Shown here: positions 24,753 to 36,163 of the stretch, one piece after another | How positions within the stretch are numbered: the stretch's first letter is position 1 | Layout of the letters: each line of letters opens with the position of its first letter | From: Porphyromonadaceae bacterium | GTDB taxonomy: Bacteria > Bacteroidota > Bacteroidia > Bacteroidales > UBA12481 | Direction of reading: 5' to 3' | Length of the DNA stretch: 36,170 nt | Assembly: GCA_007280905.1 (NCBI GenBank) | Contig: QYQM01000163.1 | Location: 1 to 36,170 of the forward strand | The notes under the pieces: model-generated | Databases searched by the model: none | What the model saw: only the letters and a program-made list of their open reading frames with translations | What the model was told of the DNA's origin: nothing | Position numbers and translations under genes: made by a program

Positions 24753-25613
24753 TTATCCTAAATAAGTCTTCAGCAGTTTACTCCGCGAAGTATGCCTTAA
24801 ACGGCGGATGGCTTTTTCTTTGATCTGGCGGACGCGCTCACGGGTTAGTCCGAATTTTTCCCCGATTTCCTCCAGGGTCATTTCAGAGCAGCCAATACCA
24901 AAGAAAAGCTTTATAATATCCTGTTCGCGTTCCGTAAGAGTGGCGAGGGCGCGATCGATTTCCCGGCTGAGTGACTCATTAATAAGAGCGTGATCCGCAT
25001 TCGGCGAATCATCGTTGATCAGGACATCAAGCAGGGAATTAGCCTCGCCTTCAACAAAAGGAGCATCAACGGAAATATGCCGCCCTGAAACCCTGAGAGT
25101 GTCAGAAATTTTTTCAGCCGGAAGATCCAGAACAATCGACAGTTCTTCGGCGGATGGCTTTCTTTCATTCTCCTGTTCGAAACGGGAGTAGGCTTTGTTG
25201 ATTTTATTGAGTGATCCAACCTGGTTCAATGGAAGCCGTACGATTCGTGATTGCTCCGCAAGAGCCTGAAGGATGGATTGGCGAATCCACCATACCGCAT
25301 AGGAGATGAATTTAAATCCACGGGTTTCATCAAACTTTTCAGCAGCTTTAATCAATCCCAGATTTCCTTCGTTGATAAGATCCGGTAAACTTAATCCCTG
25401 ATTCTGATATTGCTTGGCCACTGATACAACAAACCGAAGGTTGGCTTTGGTGAGTTTTTCTAACGCTTTCTGATCACCCTTCTTGATCCGCTGTGCCAAT
25501 TCAACTTCTTCTTCAACCGTAATAAGCTCTTCCTTACCAATTTCCTGAAGATATTTATCAAGCGATGCACTCTCACGATTGGTAATGGACTTGGTGATTT
25601 TTAGCTGCCTCAT
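24753..25613 (-). CDS. rpoD: Primary sigma factor, Bacteroidota short form
   Basis: A 286-residue sigma-70 factor, the usual size of the Bacteroidota housekeeping sigma. It lacks region 1.1 and starts in region 1.2 ([16 protein letters not shown]). Region 2 has [18 protein letters not shown] and the -7 recognising helix [12 protein letters not shown]. Region 3 follows, then region 4 with [21 protein letters not shown], the -33 helix-turn-helix. It directs the TAnnTTTG-type promoters seen in this window, and its own promoter has that form (25642-25673). It is a single gene on the minus strand, facing uvrB. Confidence 0.96.
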   Translation of the reverse strand: MRQLKITKSITNRESASLDKYLQEIGKEELITVEEEVELAQRIKKGDQKALEKLTKANLRFVVSVAKQYQNQGLSLPDLINEGNLGLIKAAEKFDETRGFKFISYAVWWIRQSILQALAEQSRIVRLPLNQVGSLNKINKAYSRFEQENERKPSAEELSIVLDLPAEKISDTLRVSGRHISVDAPFVEGEANSLLDVLINDDSPNADHALINESLSREIDRALATLTEREQDIIKLFFGIGCSEMTLEEIGEKFGLTRERVRQIKEKAIRRLRHTSRSKLLKTYLG

Positions 25614-25641
25614 AGAATGATTTTGTGGAAAAAAATGTGCG

Positions 25642-25673
25642 CAAAGTTAGCCCTTTAACGTCTAATATCCAAA
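25642..25673 (-). promoter_or_regulatory. Promoter of the primary sigma factor gene
   Basis: On the minus strand TTTG (25673-25670) is followed after 20 bases by TAACTTTG (25649-25642). This matches the Bacteroidota TTTG/TAnnTTTG pair. The leader to the ATG would be about 25 bases. Confidence 0.7.
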
Positions 25674-25712
25674 AAGGTTTCAAACCTGCTTCTATAAGAG
25701 AAAAAACAAGAA

Positions 25713-25733
25713 CTGCCGGCAAAATTCCGGCAG
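25713..25733 (-). terminator. Intrinsic terminator of the DegP-like gene
   Basis: CTGCCGG and CCGGCAG form a seven-base-pair stem around a seven-base loop. On the minus strand it is followed by a T-rich run, so it ends the protease transcript. Confidence 0.75.
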
Positions 25734-25756
25734 CCCTTATTTGATTTTATAATATC

Positions 25757-27232
25757 CTATTTCCTAAAATAATAGTCATTCTTGCCGTCAGGGCCGATCC
25801 CTTCGATAAAAACACCACCCGTGATCCGTTCGATATAAGATCTTACATCCTGTACATCCTGAACCTCGGCACGGTTGATATTGGTGATCACAAACCCTTC
25901 GGGAATACCAGCATCTTTAAATTTACCATCGTGGATTTTGGTTACACGGACTCCGCCATCGATGTTTAACTTTTCAAGGTCCTTATCGCTCACTTTTTCC
26001 AGATCGGCTCCCAGGTAAGCCCAGAATTCTGAAGAACCAACCGTTTTGGTATCGCCCGACTGAGTTTTAAGGATAACTGTAAATTCTTTCTCGTCACCTT
26101 TACGATCAACCATTACAATAACCTTGTCTCCCGGACGGTGAGGCACAATCTGCTCCTGAAGGTCGCCCATGGAAGTTATTTTTGCACCATCCAACCCAAT
26201 GATAACATCCCCTGATTTCAAACCGGTCTTGAGGGCCCCGCCATCCTGGGTAAGATCAGTAACATAAACTCCTTTATTAACTTTAAGATTCTCCTTGTCA
26301 ACCAATTCCGGAGTAACTGTTCTGCCCTGGATACCAATTACCACCCGCTGAACTTCACCAAACTCAATAATATCGCTGACCACCTTGCGGACAATGGTAA
26401 CCGGAATAGCAAACGAGTAGCCGGTATAGGACCCGGTTTGAGAAGCGATGGCCGTATTAATACCAACCAATTCTCCTTGAAGGTTGACCAAAGCTCCGCC
26501 ACTGTTCCCCGGATTTACCGCAGCATCCGTCTGAATAAAGGATTCAATCCCGGTGCGGTTCTGTGCCTGGTTTGGATTTTGTCTTTCAAAGGGATTATTC
26601 GACTTGCTTCCGATAATACTGATATTACGGCCCTTTGCACTGACAATCCCGGCTGTTACAGTAGAAGTAAGATTAAATGGATTTCCTACCGCTAAAACCC
26701 AGTCACCTACCTGAAGCTCATTCGAATTGCCGAAAGTGAGGAATTGGAGATCATCGGCCTTTATCTTGATGACCGCTACATCCGTCTGAGGATCGCGTCC
26801 CACGATCGTGGCTTTTAAAACCCGTCCGTCATTCAGGGTCACTTCGATGCTGTTGGATCCTTCAATTACATGATTATTGGTTATGATATGTCCCTCAGCA
26901 TCAATTATTACACCCGATCCGTACCCGGTCATCTCGCGGTTCATTTGCCTTGGGTTGCCAAAGAACCAATCCTGAATATTATCATATCCGTATTGCTTAA
27001 CCTGGCTTACTGTTTTTACGTGAACCACCGCATGAATGGATTTCTCAGCCGCCAACCTGAAATCAGGGGCAGCAAAAGTGGAAGCGGGCAACCCTGTATA
27101 TTGAACAGGGGTTTGCTCTCCCTTTTGTACGATGACTGTTTTTGAATGATCAAACCGGGAATAGATTCCTATTCCGATCAAACTACCGACTATTGCTATC
27201 AGTAGTGTTCCAAAAATTCTTTTCGAGTTCAT
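25757..27232 (-). CDS. degP: DegP/HtrA-family periplasmic serine protease
   Basis: A 491-residue Do-like protease/chaperone of the envelope. An N-terminal membrane segment or signal (IFGTLLIAIVGSLIGIGIY) is followed by the trypsin-like domain with H121 (TNNHVIEGS), D151 (TDVAVIKI) and S244 (NPGNSGGAL). Two PDZ domains fill about 300-390 and 410-490 (GVYVTDLTQDGGALKTGLKSGD). The length is typical. It degrades or refolds damaged exported proteins. A palindrome ATACAATTTTGTAT (27238-27251) lies just before the start and may be a regulatory site; its partner is unknown. A terminator follows. Confidence 0.94.
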   Translation of the reverse strand: MNSKRIFGTLLIAIVGSLIGIGIYSRFDHSKTVIVQKGEQTPVQYTGLPASTFAAPDFRLAAEKSIHAVVHVKTVSQVKQYGYDNIQDWFFGNPRQMNREMTGYGSGVIIDAEGHIITNNHVIEGSNSIEVTLNDGRVLKATIVGRDPQTDVAVIKIKADDLQFLTFGNSNELQVGDWVLAVGNPFNLTSTVTAGIVSAKGRNISIIGSKSNNPFERQNPNQAQNRTGIESFIQTDAAVNPGNSGGALVNLQGELVGINTAIASQTGSYTGYSFAIPVTIVRKVVSDIIEFGEVQRVVIGIQGRTVTPELVDKENLKVNKGVYVTDLTQDGGALKTGLKSGDVIIGLDGAKITSMGDLQEQIVPHRPGDKVIVMVDRKGDEKEFTVILKTQSGDTKTVGSSEFWAYLGADLEKVSDKDLEKLNIDGGVRVTKIHDGKFKDAGIPEGFVITNINRAEVQDVQDVRSYIERITGGVFIEGIGPDGKNDYYFRK

Positions 27233-27403
27233 AATTTATACAATTTTGTATTGTCAACTAAATTTTATTCACTTTACCAGGTTTTCAAAAAGCATGCCTT
27301 TCAGGATCTAGAACGTTCAAATAGGGTGAAGAGTTGCACAGGGAGGCTGAAGTTTAACAAAACTTAAATCTAATGGCGGATTTCCTTAACAGATTTTAAC
27401 ATT

Positions 27404-28228
27404 ATGAGCACTATACATTTCCAGAAATGGCAGGGGGCAGGCAATGATTTTATCATCATAGACAACCGGGACAACCAGTTTGTTGCGCTTAATCCAAATC
27501 TGATCAGCCGGTTATGCGACCGTCATTTTGGCATAGGAGCCGACGGAGTCATGCTGGTCGGTCCATCAAAAGATTTTGATTTTGAAATGATCTTCTATAA
27601 TTCCGATGGCTATCCTGCCGAAATGTGCGGAAACGGCGGACGGTGCATTGCTGCGATGGCCTCACAATCGGGAATATTTACCAAGCAAACCAGATTTCTC
27701 ACCACAGATGGCCCGCATGAAGCAGAGGTAACCAGCGAAGGTTGGATCAGGCTGAGGATGACGGAAATTAATGATATTGAATTGGTTAAAATCAAAAAAC
27801 TGGAACCTTACGCTATGGGGAACGCCGCCTGGCTCAATACCGGAGTTCCTCATCTGGTGGTTTTCGTCAGTGATCTGGATGCAGTGAATGTTGAAAAAGC
27901 GGGCAGAACCTACCGCAACCTTGATCACTTTTCACCCGCCGGCACCAACGTCAATTTTGTAAAAGTTGCCGGCCAGGCTTTATATGTCCGAACCTATGAG
28001 CGCGGGGTAGAAGGCGAAACCCTCGCTTGCGGAACCGGAAATGTTGCAGCAGCAATTGCTACCGAATGGATCTTTAATTCCGGATACACAGAATATGATT
28101 GTGTAGCCCTGGGTGGCAGGTTGAAAGTATCATTCAAGCGCCAGGGCAAGAACAAGTTTACTGAAGTATGGCTGGAAGGGCCGGCGGTTAAGGTATATGA
28201 AGGGACAATTGTGTTACCAGATAAATAA
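27404..28228 (+). CDS. dapF: Diaminopimelate epimerase
   Basis: A 274-residue DapF that interconverts LL- and meso-diaminopimelate for lysine and peptidoglycan synthesis. The two catalytic cysteines are seen in EMCGNGGRC (C75) and TLACGTGN (C209). Other signatures are FQKWQGAGNDFIIIDN at the N-terminus and FHSPAGTNVNF-like HFSPAGTNVNFV near residue 180. The length is normal. It is transcribed away from the protease gene, with a 171-base gap in which no clear promoter was found. Its stop forms the edge of a large palindrome shared with gyrB. Confidence 0.96.
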   Translation: MSTIHFQKWQGAGNDFIIIDNRDNQFVALNPNLISRLCDRHFGIGADGVMLVGPSKDFDFEMIFYNSDGYPAEMCGNGGRCIAAMASQSGIFTKQTRFLTTDGPHEAEVTSEGWIRLRMTEINDIELVKIKKLEPYAMGNAAWLNTGVPHLVVFVSDLDAVNVEKAGRTYRNLDHFSPAGTNVNFVKVAGQALYVRTYERGVEGETLACGTGNVAAAIATEWIFNSGYTEYDCVALGGRLKVSFKRQGKNKFTEVWLEGPAVKVYEGTIVLPDK

Positions 28229-28316
28229 ACCACGGAGACACGGAGAACACTAAGTTACACGGAGGTTTTAATAAATTTTATCCGTGTTTCTCTGTGTTCT
28301 CCGTGTCTCCGTGGTT
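28228..28316. repeat. Nested 89-base palindrome between dapF and gyrB
   Basis: Outer arms of 23 bases (28228-28250 and 28294-28316) are perfect inverted copies, built on CCACGGAGACACGGAG. Inner arms ACACGGA (28257-28263) and TCCGTGT (28281-28287) add a second stem. The dapF stop codon touches the left edge and the gyrB stop lies five bases past the right one. It may end both transcripts. The sequence type is a dispersed repeat in many environmental genomes. Confidence 0.85.
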
Positions 28317-28321
28317 ATTAT

Positions 28322-30349
<2,028 letters not shown>

Positions 30350-30354
30350 TTACC

Positions 30355-32097
30355 TCAAAAAATCCAGGACATTCCAGCAATAAGATTTATCCTTTGCATA
30401 GGATAATTCTGCCAGATAAAATACTTGTCTGAAAGAAGGTTGTTGATCTGCGCAAAGGCCGACATCCAGGAGGTAATTCGATATTCGGCGGCCAGGTTTA
30501 CATCAACAAGCCCGTTAAGTTCCTTAACCTTACCGATTAAAGGATCCGGTTCAGGAACGCTGTATTTTCCATATAGGAACAAATCGGCTTTAATCACCAG
30601 TTTTTTCTTCCAGGCATACCTGGTAGTAAAGTTCAGATCCCATCCGGGTTTATGCCAGGGCGCATCTAAAGAATCCAATGTATACTGATAATAGTTCCCT
30701 TTCATTATAAACGACAGGTTATCGCTCTGCCGCAGGGAAATTTCGCCGCCTGTCTTTAGAATGCTCCCATTATCATAAACAGCAAGAAACTTATTTCTCA
30801 GCGGGGATGATACATCCGGAATATAAAAGAACAAATCGCGGACATCTTCCCATGATACTGACAGGTTAAAGGCCACTGCGGGAGCAATACGCCCCCTCAA
30901 CCCTCCGTAAGCAATGAACCGGTGGTTGGTAGGCTTGATCTCGGTATTGTCAACTATATATGGGTTCTCCCTGGTTATCGACCGATAGGTGTTGTTTTCA
31001 TAATACCCGTTTAATCCAAAATAAGGAACCAGCAAATTGGTAATATTGATTTCTACGTTCATCCGGGGATAAAACAGAAACTTCTCCGCATTCCGGTCCA
31101 TCGCCACTTTTGGTCCGGCCAGCAGTTTGACGAATTTCCAGTTAAACCCGATCCAGGGATCGAAGTTGGCTACCACATAACTCAGAGTATCGGGCTGATG
31201 GGTCCGGTTAATATAATCGCCCCCGATTTCTCCCCCCACAGAGAATTTTTCAAATTCCTTGGATAAGGCAACATCCAGTTTGCCTTCATGCTCCATCGTT
31301 TGCCGGTCATCCGGGAGAAATTCTAATCCGCCATTAACCCTGCCCATGAGAAAATCATATCCCCCATCAATCCGGTATTGCCAGCTATTATTGCTTTTTT
31401 GATTAGAGCGCAATGACAACTTGGTACCCAGGATGATAAACCGCTGAAAAGGAACTGAATCCTTCTGGGTAACCCTGAAAATCATCGGGGTTACCGGTGT
31501 TCCGTTCTTCAGTGAATCAGTGCTATAGCCATATAGATAATGATGATCTTCAGAGAAATAGACATCCGAAGCAAATGTCGACCTTGGAAGAAACCTCTGC
31601 CCGTATATCCGAACCCTGCTATCACCATAGCCGGCATAGATTTTCCGCTCATCAGCCATTTTTACAGATCCTTGCGAAGACTGATGGCTGGCATCCACAC
31701 CCAGACTCATTTTTTGATTCCGGAGGGTATTCAGGGATAGTTTTCCCATCGGAGTCCAGTAATTTCCAAAACCCAGAGTGATTTGTGAAGGTTTCAGGTC
31801 ATCGGGTGGTAGGGGCCGGTAATCAGTAGCATCCAGATCTTTTAGCCGCAACAAAGGATTAATTCTGGCAGCCTGGATGAAATAATCAAAATGGGTTGGT
31901 ACCTGAACCGAATCATCCAACCTGGGTATAAACCGCGTTTTAAAGGCATCGCCAATGGTTGGGCTATAGGGCCTCACCACATTAACTTCCTTATTCATAC
32001 CCTCCTGGGCTTTCAAACCTGGCAATTGAGAAACCAGTAAAAGGAGGATAAAACAATATTTACAATACCCATATAATCCAATATTCATTCGTGTCAT
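30355..32097 (-). CDS. Outer membrane beta-barrel protein, TonB-receptor-like without plug
   Basis: About 580 residues. A signal peptide (FILLLLVSQLPGLKAQ) is followed by a short N-terminal stretch (NVVRPYSPTIGDAF), then many alternating-residue strands with aromatic ends to the C-terminus. The final segment (SAFAQINNLLSDKYFIWQNYPMQRINLIAGMSWIF) is typical of TonB-dependent receptor barrels. No carboxypeptidase-like or plug domain is seen. This protein type is usually paired with a large TPR protein, as here. ATG 32097 is chosen, five bases behind the TPR stop; an ATG at 32088 is an alternative. The substrate or role is unknown; a part in envelope assembly or transport is an inference. Confidence 0.75.
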   Translation of the reverse strand: MTRMNIGLYGYCKYCFILLLLVSQLPGLKAQEGMNKEVNVVRPYSPTIGDAFKTRFIPRLDDSVQVPTHFDYFIQAARINPLLRLKDLDATDYRPLPPDDLKPSQITLGFGNYWTPMGKLSLNTLRNQKMSLGVDASHQSSQGSVKMADERKIYAGYGDSRVRIYGQRFLPRSTFASDVYFSEDHHYLYGYSTDSLKNGTPVTPMIFRVTQKDSVPFQRFIILGTKLSLRSNQKSNNSWQYRIDGGYDFLMGRVNGGLEFLPDDRQTMEHEGKLDVALSKEFEKFSVGGEIGGDYINRTHQPDTLSYVVANFDPWIGFNWKFVKLLAGPKVAMDRNAEKFLFYPRMNVEINITNLLVPYFGLNGYYENNTYRSITRENPYIVDNTEIKPTNHRFIAYGGLRGRIAPAVAFNLSVSWEDVRDLFFYIPDVSSPLRNKFLAVYDNGSILKTGGEISLRQSDNLSFIMKGNYYQYTLDSLDAPWHKPGWDLNFTTRYAWKKKLVIKADLFLYGKYSVPEPDPLIGKVKELNGLVDVNLAAEYRITSWMSAFAQINNLLSDKYFIWQNYPMQRINLIAGMSWIF

Positions 32098-32102
32098 GGT
32101 TA

Positions 32103-35100
32103 CTATTTTTCTTGGTTTTGGGTGGCAATCCATTTGAGTTTCTCATCTACAATAGTCATAATACCATCATCCTGCCGGGTGTAATTCTCCTTCAGAATCT
32201 GCAGGGTAGCTTTGGCCTGGAAAAGATCACCGCGTTTAAGATAGATCTCCGACCACAGGATATAGGCTTTGGCCAGCCAATATTGATGGGTGGTATTCTG
32301 GTCCAGAAATTCCAATATCTCTTTCTCTGCCTGATCTACCTGTCCCTTCCTGAACATAATATCGGCAATGAGATATTTCGATTCCGCTCCTTCCACATTC
32401 TTAACATCCCTGGCGACCCCCGAAAGGACATCCAGCGCCTTTTCCTGATCACCGGTTTCCATATATGCCTTTCCCAGCTTGTAAGATGCCTCGCGGACAA
32501 TCTCTTCCGGCACCTTATCGGTTGAAAGCACATTCTTTGCCGATTGGATTGCCGTTGCGTAATCTTTTTGCTTAAATGAACATCGCATAATTCCAATCCG
32601 GGCATCCAGAATATTTGAAGGAACCTCTGCCTGCTGCAGCAATTGCTGATATAACACCAGGGCCTGGTCGAAATTGGACTGCTGGTAACTGATTTCACCG
32701 GTTCGGGCCAGGGCCACTTCAGAAAACTCATTCCTTCCCCTGGCCAAAATAAAGGAATAGGAACTAAGGGCCTTGTCGAGCTCGTTTGCTCGATAGGTGC
32801 AATCTCCGATATAATAATGGGCATTCAGAACAAATTGTCCCTGTGGAAAACGTGCGATATACTGCTCAAGATTCTTCATGGCCTTTTCGCAGTTTCCCTG
32901 CATGTATAAATTCTCAGCAGCCTGGTAGACAAGGCTATCTTGCTGCGACAATGATATATCGGTAATTCTTCCGGTAGATTGTACGTATGTCAGATATTCA
33001 TCTACCTGATTATTATCAACATAAATATTTTTTAACCCATTGAGTGCATCCACCGATTCCTGCGAATCGGGCCAGGTGGATACCACTTTCTTATACATGG
33101 CCATGGCTTCTTCATTCCGGTTGGAATTGAAATAGATTAACCCCAGCTGTACATAGGATTTTCTCACATAGGAACTGTTCGGATATTTGTTAATCAGGTC
33201 TTTAAAGGTCTGTATGGCGTCCAATGGCTGATTGAGGTCGATGTATGAACGCCCGATCTCATATAGGGCATCATCTATATAAGGAGATTTCGGGTAGTCT
33301 TTAAGCAGCTTGTTCAACACTTCGATTTTCTGTGCGGATTTTTTCACCAACCCGAGCGAGAATCCTTTTTGGAAGATAGCATATCCGGCGTCCTCAGTTC
33401 GCAGGGTAACTGCTTTGTCGTAATATTCAATAGCCTGCCAGTAAGTCCGGCCCATGAAGTAACAATCACCGATCCGGTTATAGGCATCGGCCATCAGTTT
33501 ATCCTGCTTTTTAACGCTTCCCGTAAAACGGCGGAACCAATTTGCTGATTCGACATAATTTTCCTGGTTAAACCAGGCGTAGCCCATCCCATATTGGGCC
33601 AACTGATATTCAGGCATCTTGTTAGCTCCGGGACAATTCAGAAACCGATCGTAACTTACAGCTGCTTTGTCATAGGCTTTGATATTATACCATGCCTCCC
33701 CTTGCCAGTAAAAGCAAAGAGCACGGATATGATCATCATAATTTCCGTACTCCAGTGACCGGTCAAACAAATCAATGGCCTCCCGGTATTTAAGATTATT
33801 TAAAAGTTCGAGCGCACGGTAATAGGCAATCCGCTGATAGGCTTTCCTGACTTCGGGATTCTTATTTTTGATTTTATCCAACGCAACCAGTGCCTCTTGG
33901 TAATTGCGGGTATTCATGAATACCTTAACCATATAATCATACACTTCATCCTGATATTTGGAGTCCGGGAAAGTGCTGAGAAATTCCTCAAATGCACGAA
34001 GGGTTTCGCCCGAGATCGATAAATCGAAATTTAATTTGGCATAATTGAGCAATGCCTCCTCCTGAAGGGTTTTGTCGAGAGTTAAGGAAGCTGCCTTACG
34101 AAATGCGGACCTTGCTTTCAGTTTGTCGTTCATTTCAACCAGGATTCCACCAAGCAAATGGTTTGAGGATTGAGTCAACAGATCATTTGCATCGCTGATC
34201 AGTTCAAGTTCCTTAATGGCTTCCGGATTTTGATGATTCATATAATAGGCATATCCCAATGCGTAATGTTCATCCCGGGTAATGGTTTTAGTGCCCTTTC
34301 GATATTGCTCCAGATATGGAATCGCTTCAGCAAACCGGTTAAGCCTGAAATAGGAATCACCTATGATTCTGGCCATTTCATTCTGCTGATCGGGTTTTGC
34401 ATTCCGGACCAGCGGCGATGCCAATGCAATTACCTCGTCAAATTTTTCCTGAGCATAATAAATCTGGGCAACATAAAAGCGTGATGAGTTGCCAAACTCT
34501 TTGCTGGTTTTGAGGCCAAGAAAACCCTTCAGCGCTTTGTCATAATTTTTGTCCTGATAAACAGCGTAATAATAATAGTAGGTAGCGGCCTCCCTGAAAT
34601 CACCATCGGCATTCATAACCTGTTCGAACAGAGGTTGTGCTTTTTTATAGGCTTTATCAACAAAAAAACAATACGCTGAATAGAATTGATATTCGGTATG
34701 ATATTCCGTTGCAAGTTTTTGAATCTTTACCTGCTGCAACCAGCCGGAAGCCCGCTTAAATTTCTTATTTACAAACAATACTTTGCCCATTTCAAAGCGG
34801 GCAAGGTTTGCTTTTGAGCTCTCGGGATACTTCTCCAGAAAGCCCTCCACCAAAGATTCTCCGTTATCATGATCCAGTTGAATGGCACAGATCGCCTGGT
34901 AAAAGGCTGCGTCTGCACGGGAGGTGGCTTCCTGACCCTCCGTCCTGCGAAGGTATTCGGTGAACCTGAGTTGTGCTGCTCCAAACTGGGATTTATGAAA
35001 TAATTCCAACCCTTCTTTCAGATCGGCATCCTGATCACGGTAAATGGCTGATTGCTGGGCATGTACCGAACCATTGAGCAGGATCAGCAACAAAATCGGA

Positions 35101-35126
35101 ACAAGGACTAATCGATAGCGATTCAT
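32103..35126 (-). CDS. Very large periplasmic TPR protein
   Basis: A 1007-residue exported protein: a signal peptide (LVLVPILLLILLNGSVHAQ), then tetratricopeptide repeats along almost its full length. Helix pairs such as AEAIPYLEQYRKGTKTI, KALKGFLGLKTSKEFG, AIEYYDKAVTLRTED and AMAMYKKVVSTWPDSQ recur at about 34-36 residues. Some resemble BamD and YbgF units. Such a superhelix gives a large binding surface for other proteins. It is the first gene of a pair with the outer membrane barrel, five bases apart, so a joint envelope complex is likely. The partner and function are not known to me. Confidence 0.8.
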   Translation of the reverse strand: MNRYRLVLVPILLLILLNGSVHAQQSAIYRDQDADLKEGLELFHKSQFGAAQLRFTEYLRRTEGQEATSRADAAFYQAICAIQLDHDNGESLVEGFLEKYPESSKANLARFEMGKVLFVNKKFKRASGWLQQVKIQKLATEYHTEYQFYSAYCFFVDKAYKKAQPLFEQVMNADGDFREAATYYYYYAVYQDKNYDKALKGFLGLKTSKEFGNSSRFYVAQIYYAQEKFDEVIALASPLVRNAKPDQQNEMARIIGDSYFRLNRFAEAIPYLEQYRKGTKTITRDEHYALGYAYYMNHQNPEAIKELELISDANDLLTQSSNHLLGGILVEMNDKLKARSAFRKAASLTLDKTLQEEALLNYAKLNFDLSISGETLRAFEEFLSTFPDSKYQDEVYDYMVKVFMNTRNYQEALVALDKIKNKNPEVRKAYQRIAYYRALELLNNLKYREAIDLFDRSLEYGNYDDHIRALCFYWQGEAWYNIKAYDKAAVSYDRFLNCPGANKMPEYQLAQYGMGYAWFNQENYVESANWFRRFTGSVKKQDKLMADAYNRIGDCYFMGRTYWQAIEYYDKAVTLRTEDAGYAIFQKGFSLGLVKKSAQKIEVLNKLLKDYPKSPYIDDALYEIGRSYIDLNQPLDAIQTFKDLINKYPNSSYVRKSYVQLGLIYFNSNRNEEAMAMYKKVVSTWPDSQESVDALNGLKNIYVDNNQVDEYLTYVQSTGRITDISLSQQDSLVYQAAENLYMQGNCEKAMKNLEQYIARFPQGQFVLNAHYYIGDCTYRANELDKALSSYSFILARGRNEFSEVALARTGEISYQQSNFDQALVLYQQLLQQAEVPSNILDARIGIMRCSFKQKDYATAIQSAKNVLSTDKVPEEIVREASYKLGKAYMETGDQEKALDVLSGVARDVKNVEGAESKYLIADIMFRKGQVDQAEKEILEFLDQNTTHQYWLAKAYILWSEIYLKRGDLFQAKATLQILKENYTRQDDGIMTIVDEKLKWIATQNQEK

Positions 35127-35209
35127 AGCTTGTGGTGTTTCATCTAGAAAGAATAACTATAATTCCGGGGTTTTATTTTTACTTTAGCAAAGATATAATC
35201 TCCACAAAC

Positions 35210-35920
35210 ATGGAATCCGTTATCGACCTCCATCATGCTTCGGTTTATCAACAAATGAATCTCGTTCTGGATAATGTCTCACTCAACGTAAATTCCGGAG
35301 AATTCGTTTACCTCATCGGTAAAGTCGGTACAGGTAAAACCAGCCTGCTGAAAACTCTCTATGCTGAATTACCTTTGCGCGACGGCCAGGGATATATCGC
35401 CGGGTTTGATCTTAAAAACATAAAGCAAAGGGATATACCAAAACTTCGCCGGAAAATCGGTATGGTTTTTCAGGATTTTCAGTTGCTCGACGACCGTAGT
35501 GTTTATCAAAACCTGGCCTTTGTTCTCGGTGCAACCGGATGGAAAGACCGGCAAGCCATCAAAAGAAGGGTGGCTGAGGTTCTCGCCCACGTCGACCTGC
35601 ATTATATAGACGATAAGCATCCGCACCAGTTGTCGGGCGGGGAACAGCAGCGTGTGGTTATTGCACGGGCCCTGTTGAATGATCCTGAAATTATTCTGGC
35701 CGATGAACCTACCGGTAACCTCGATCCGGATACCAGCGAAGAGCTGATGCGCCTCCTTATCAGTATCAGCCAAAGTGGCCGGGCTATTCTGATGGCAACC
35801 CACGATTACAATATGATCCGTAAATTCCCCTTCAGAACCGTCAGATGCGAAAGCGGCCGTCTGGATCCGTTAGAACCCTCGCAAAACTACTTCGATTTCG
35901 AGAAGGTGATGAGGATATAA
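35210..35920 (+). CDS. ftsE: FtsE-like cell division ABC ATPase
   Basis: A 236-residue ABC ATPase of the FtsE/LolD group. The Walker A is GKVGTGKTS (about residues 37-45), the Q-loop [20 protein letters not shown] (the QDF-LL-DRSVYxN pattern favours FtsE), the signature LSGGEQQRV, the Walker [13 protein letters not shown] and the H-loop THD. FtsEX controls peptidoglycan hydrolases at division. ATG 35210 is chosen since the family begins just before a first beta strand; an ATG at 35132 adds 26 unlikely residues. ftsX does not follow in this window. A weak -7 box (TACTTTAG, 35180-35187) precedes it. LolD is the alternative assignment. Confidence 0.85.
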   Translation: MESVIDLHHASVYQQMNLVLDNVSLNVNSGEFVYLIGKVGTGKTSLLKTLYAELPLRDGQGYIAGFDLKNIKQRDIPKLRRKIGMVFQDFQLLDDRSVYQNLAFVLGATGWKDRQAIKRRVAEVLAHVDLHYIDDKHPHQLSGGEQQRVVIARALLNDPEIILADEPTGNLDPDTSEELMRLLISISQSGRAILMATHDYNMIRKFPFRTVRCESGRLDPLEPSQNYFDFEKVMRI

Positions 35921-35991
35921 GAACGTGAAGGACGTGAGGACACGGGGGAGATATTGCAGGGTGCCCATTATCAGTTGGGGGGGTGGGACAA

Positions 35992-36163
35992 AATGCTAAT
36001 AACTTTAGCATTCCAGAGAGACAAAATGAATTCTCTTATCAATTGCCACTAGCTTTAGCTAGTGGATTGAATTGATCCTCAGAATCTTATGGCCTTTAGG
36101 CCAATTTTCTCACAATATTGATCAAATTTTATATCAGCAATCAAGAAATTGGGCTAAAGCCCA
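35992..36163. repeat. Cluster of short hairpins, REP- or IS200-flank-like
   Basis: No gene lies in 35921-36170. Four hairpins follow each other: AATGCTAA/TTAGCATT (35992-36012), CCACTAGC-TTTA-GCTAGTGG (36046-36065), TGGCC-TTTA-GGCCA (36090-36103) and TGGGC-TAAA-GCCCA (36150-36163). The loops of the second and third are TTTA, and that of the last is the complement, so it is in opposite orientation. This is typical of REP sequences around tyrosine REP transposases. The transposase itself would be beyond the window. Confidence 0.6.

Noticed and set aside
27238-27251. Palindrome ATACAATTTTGTAT before degP as a firm operator
   Set aside because: It is short and AT-rich and could arise by chance in this DNA; noted only in the gene entry.
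35992-36163. CRISPR array
   Set aside because: The units are hairpins of different sequence and uneven spacing, not identical repeats with spacers.
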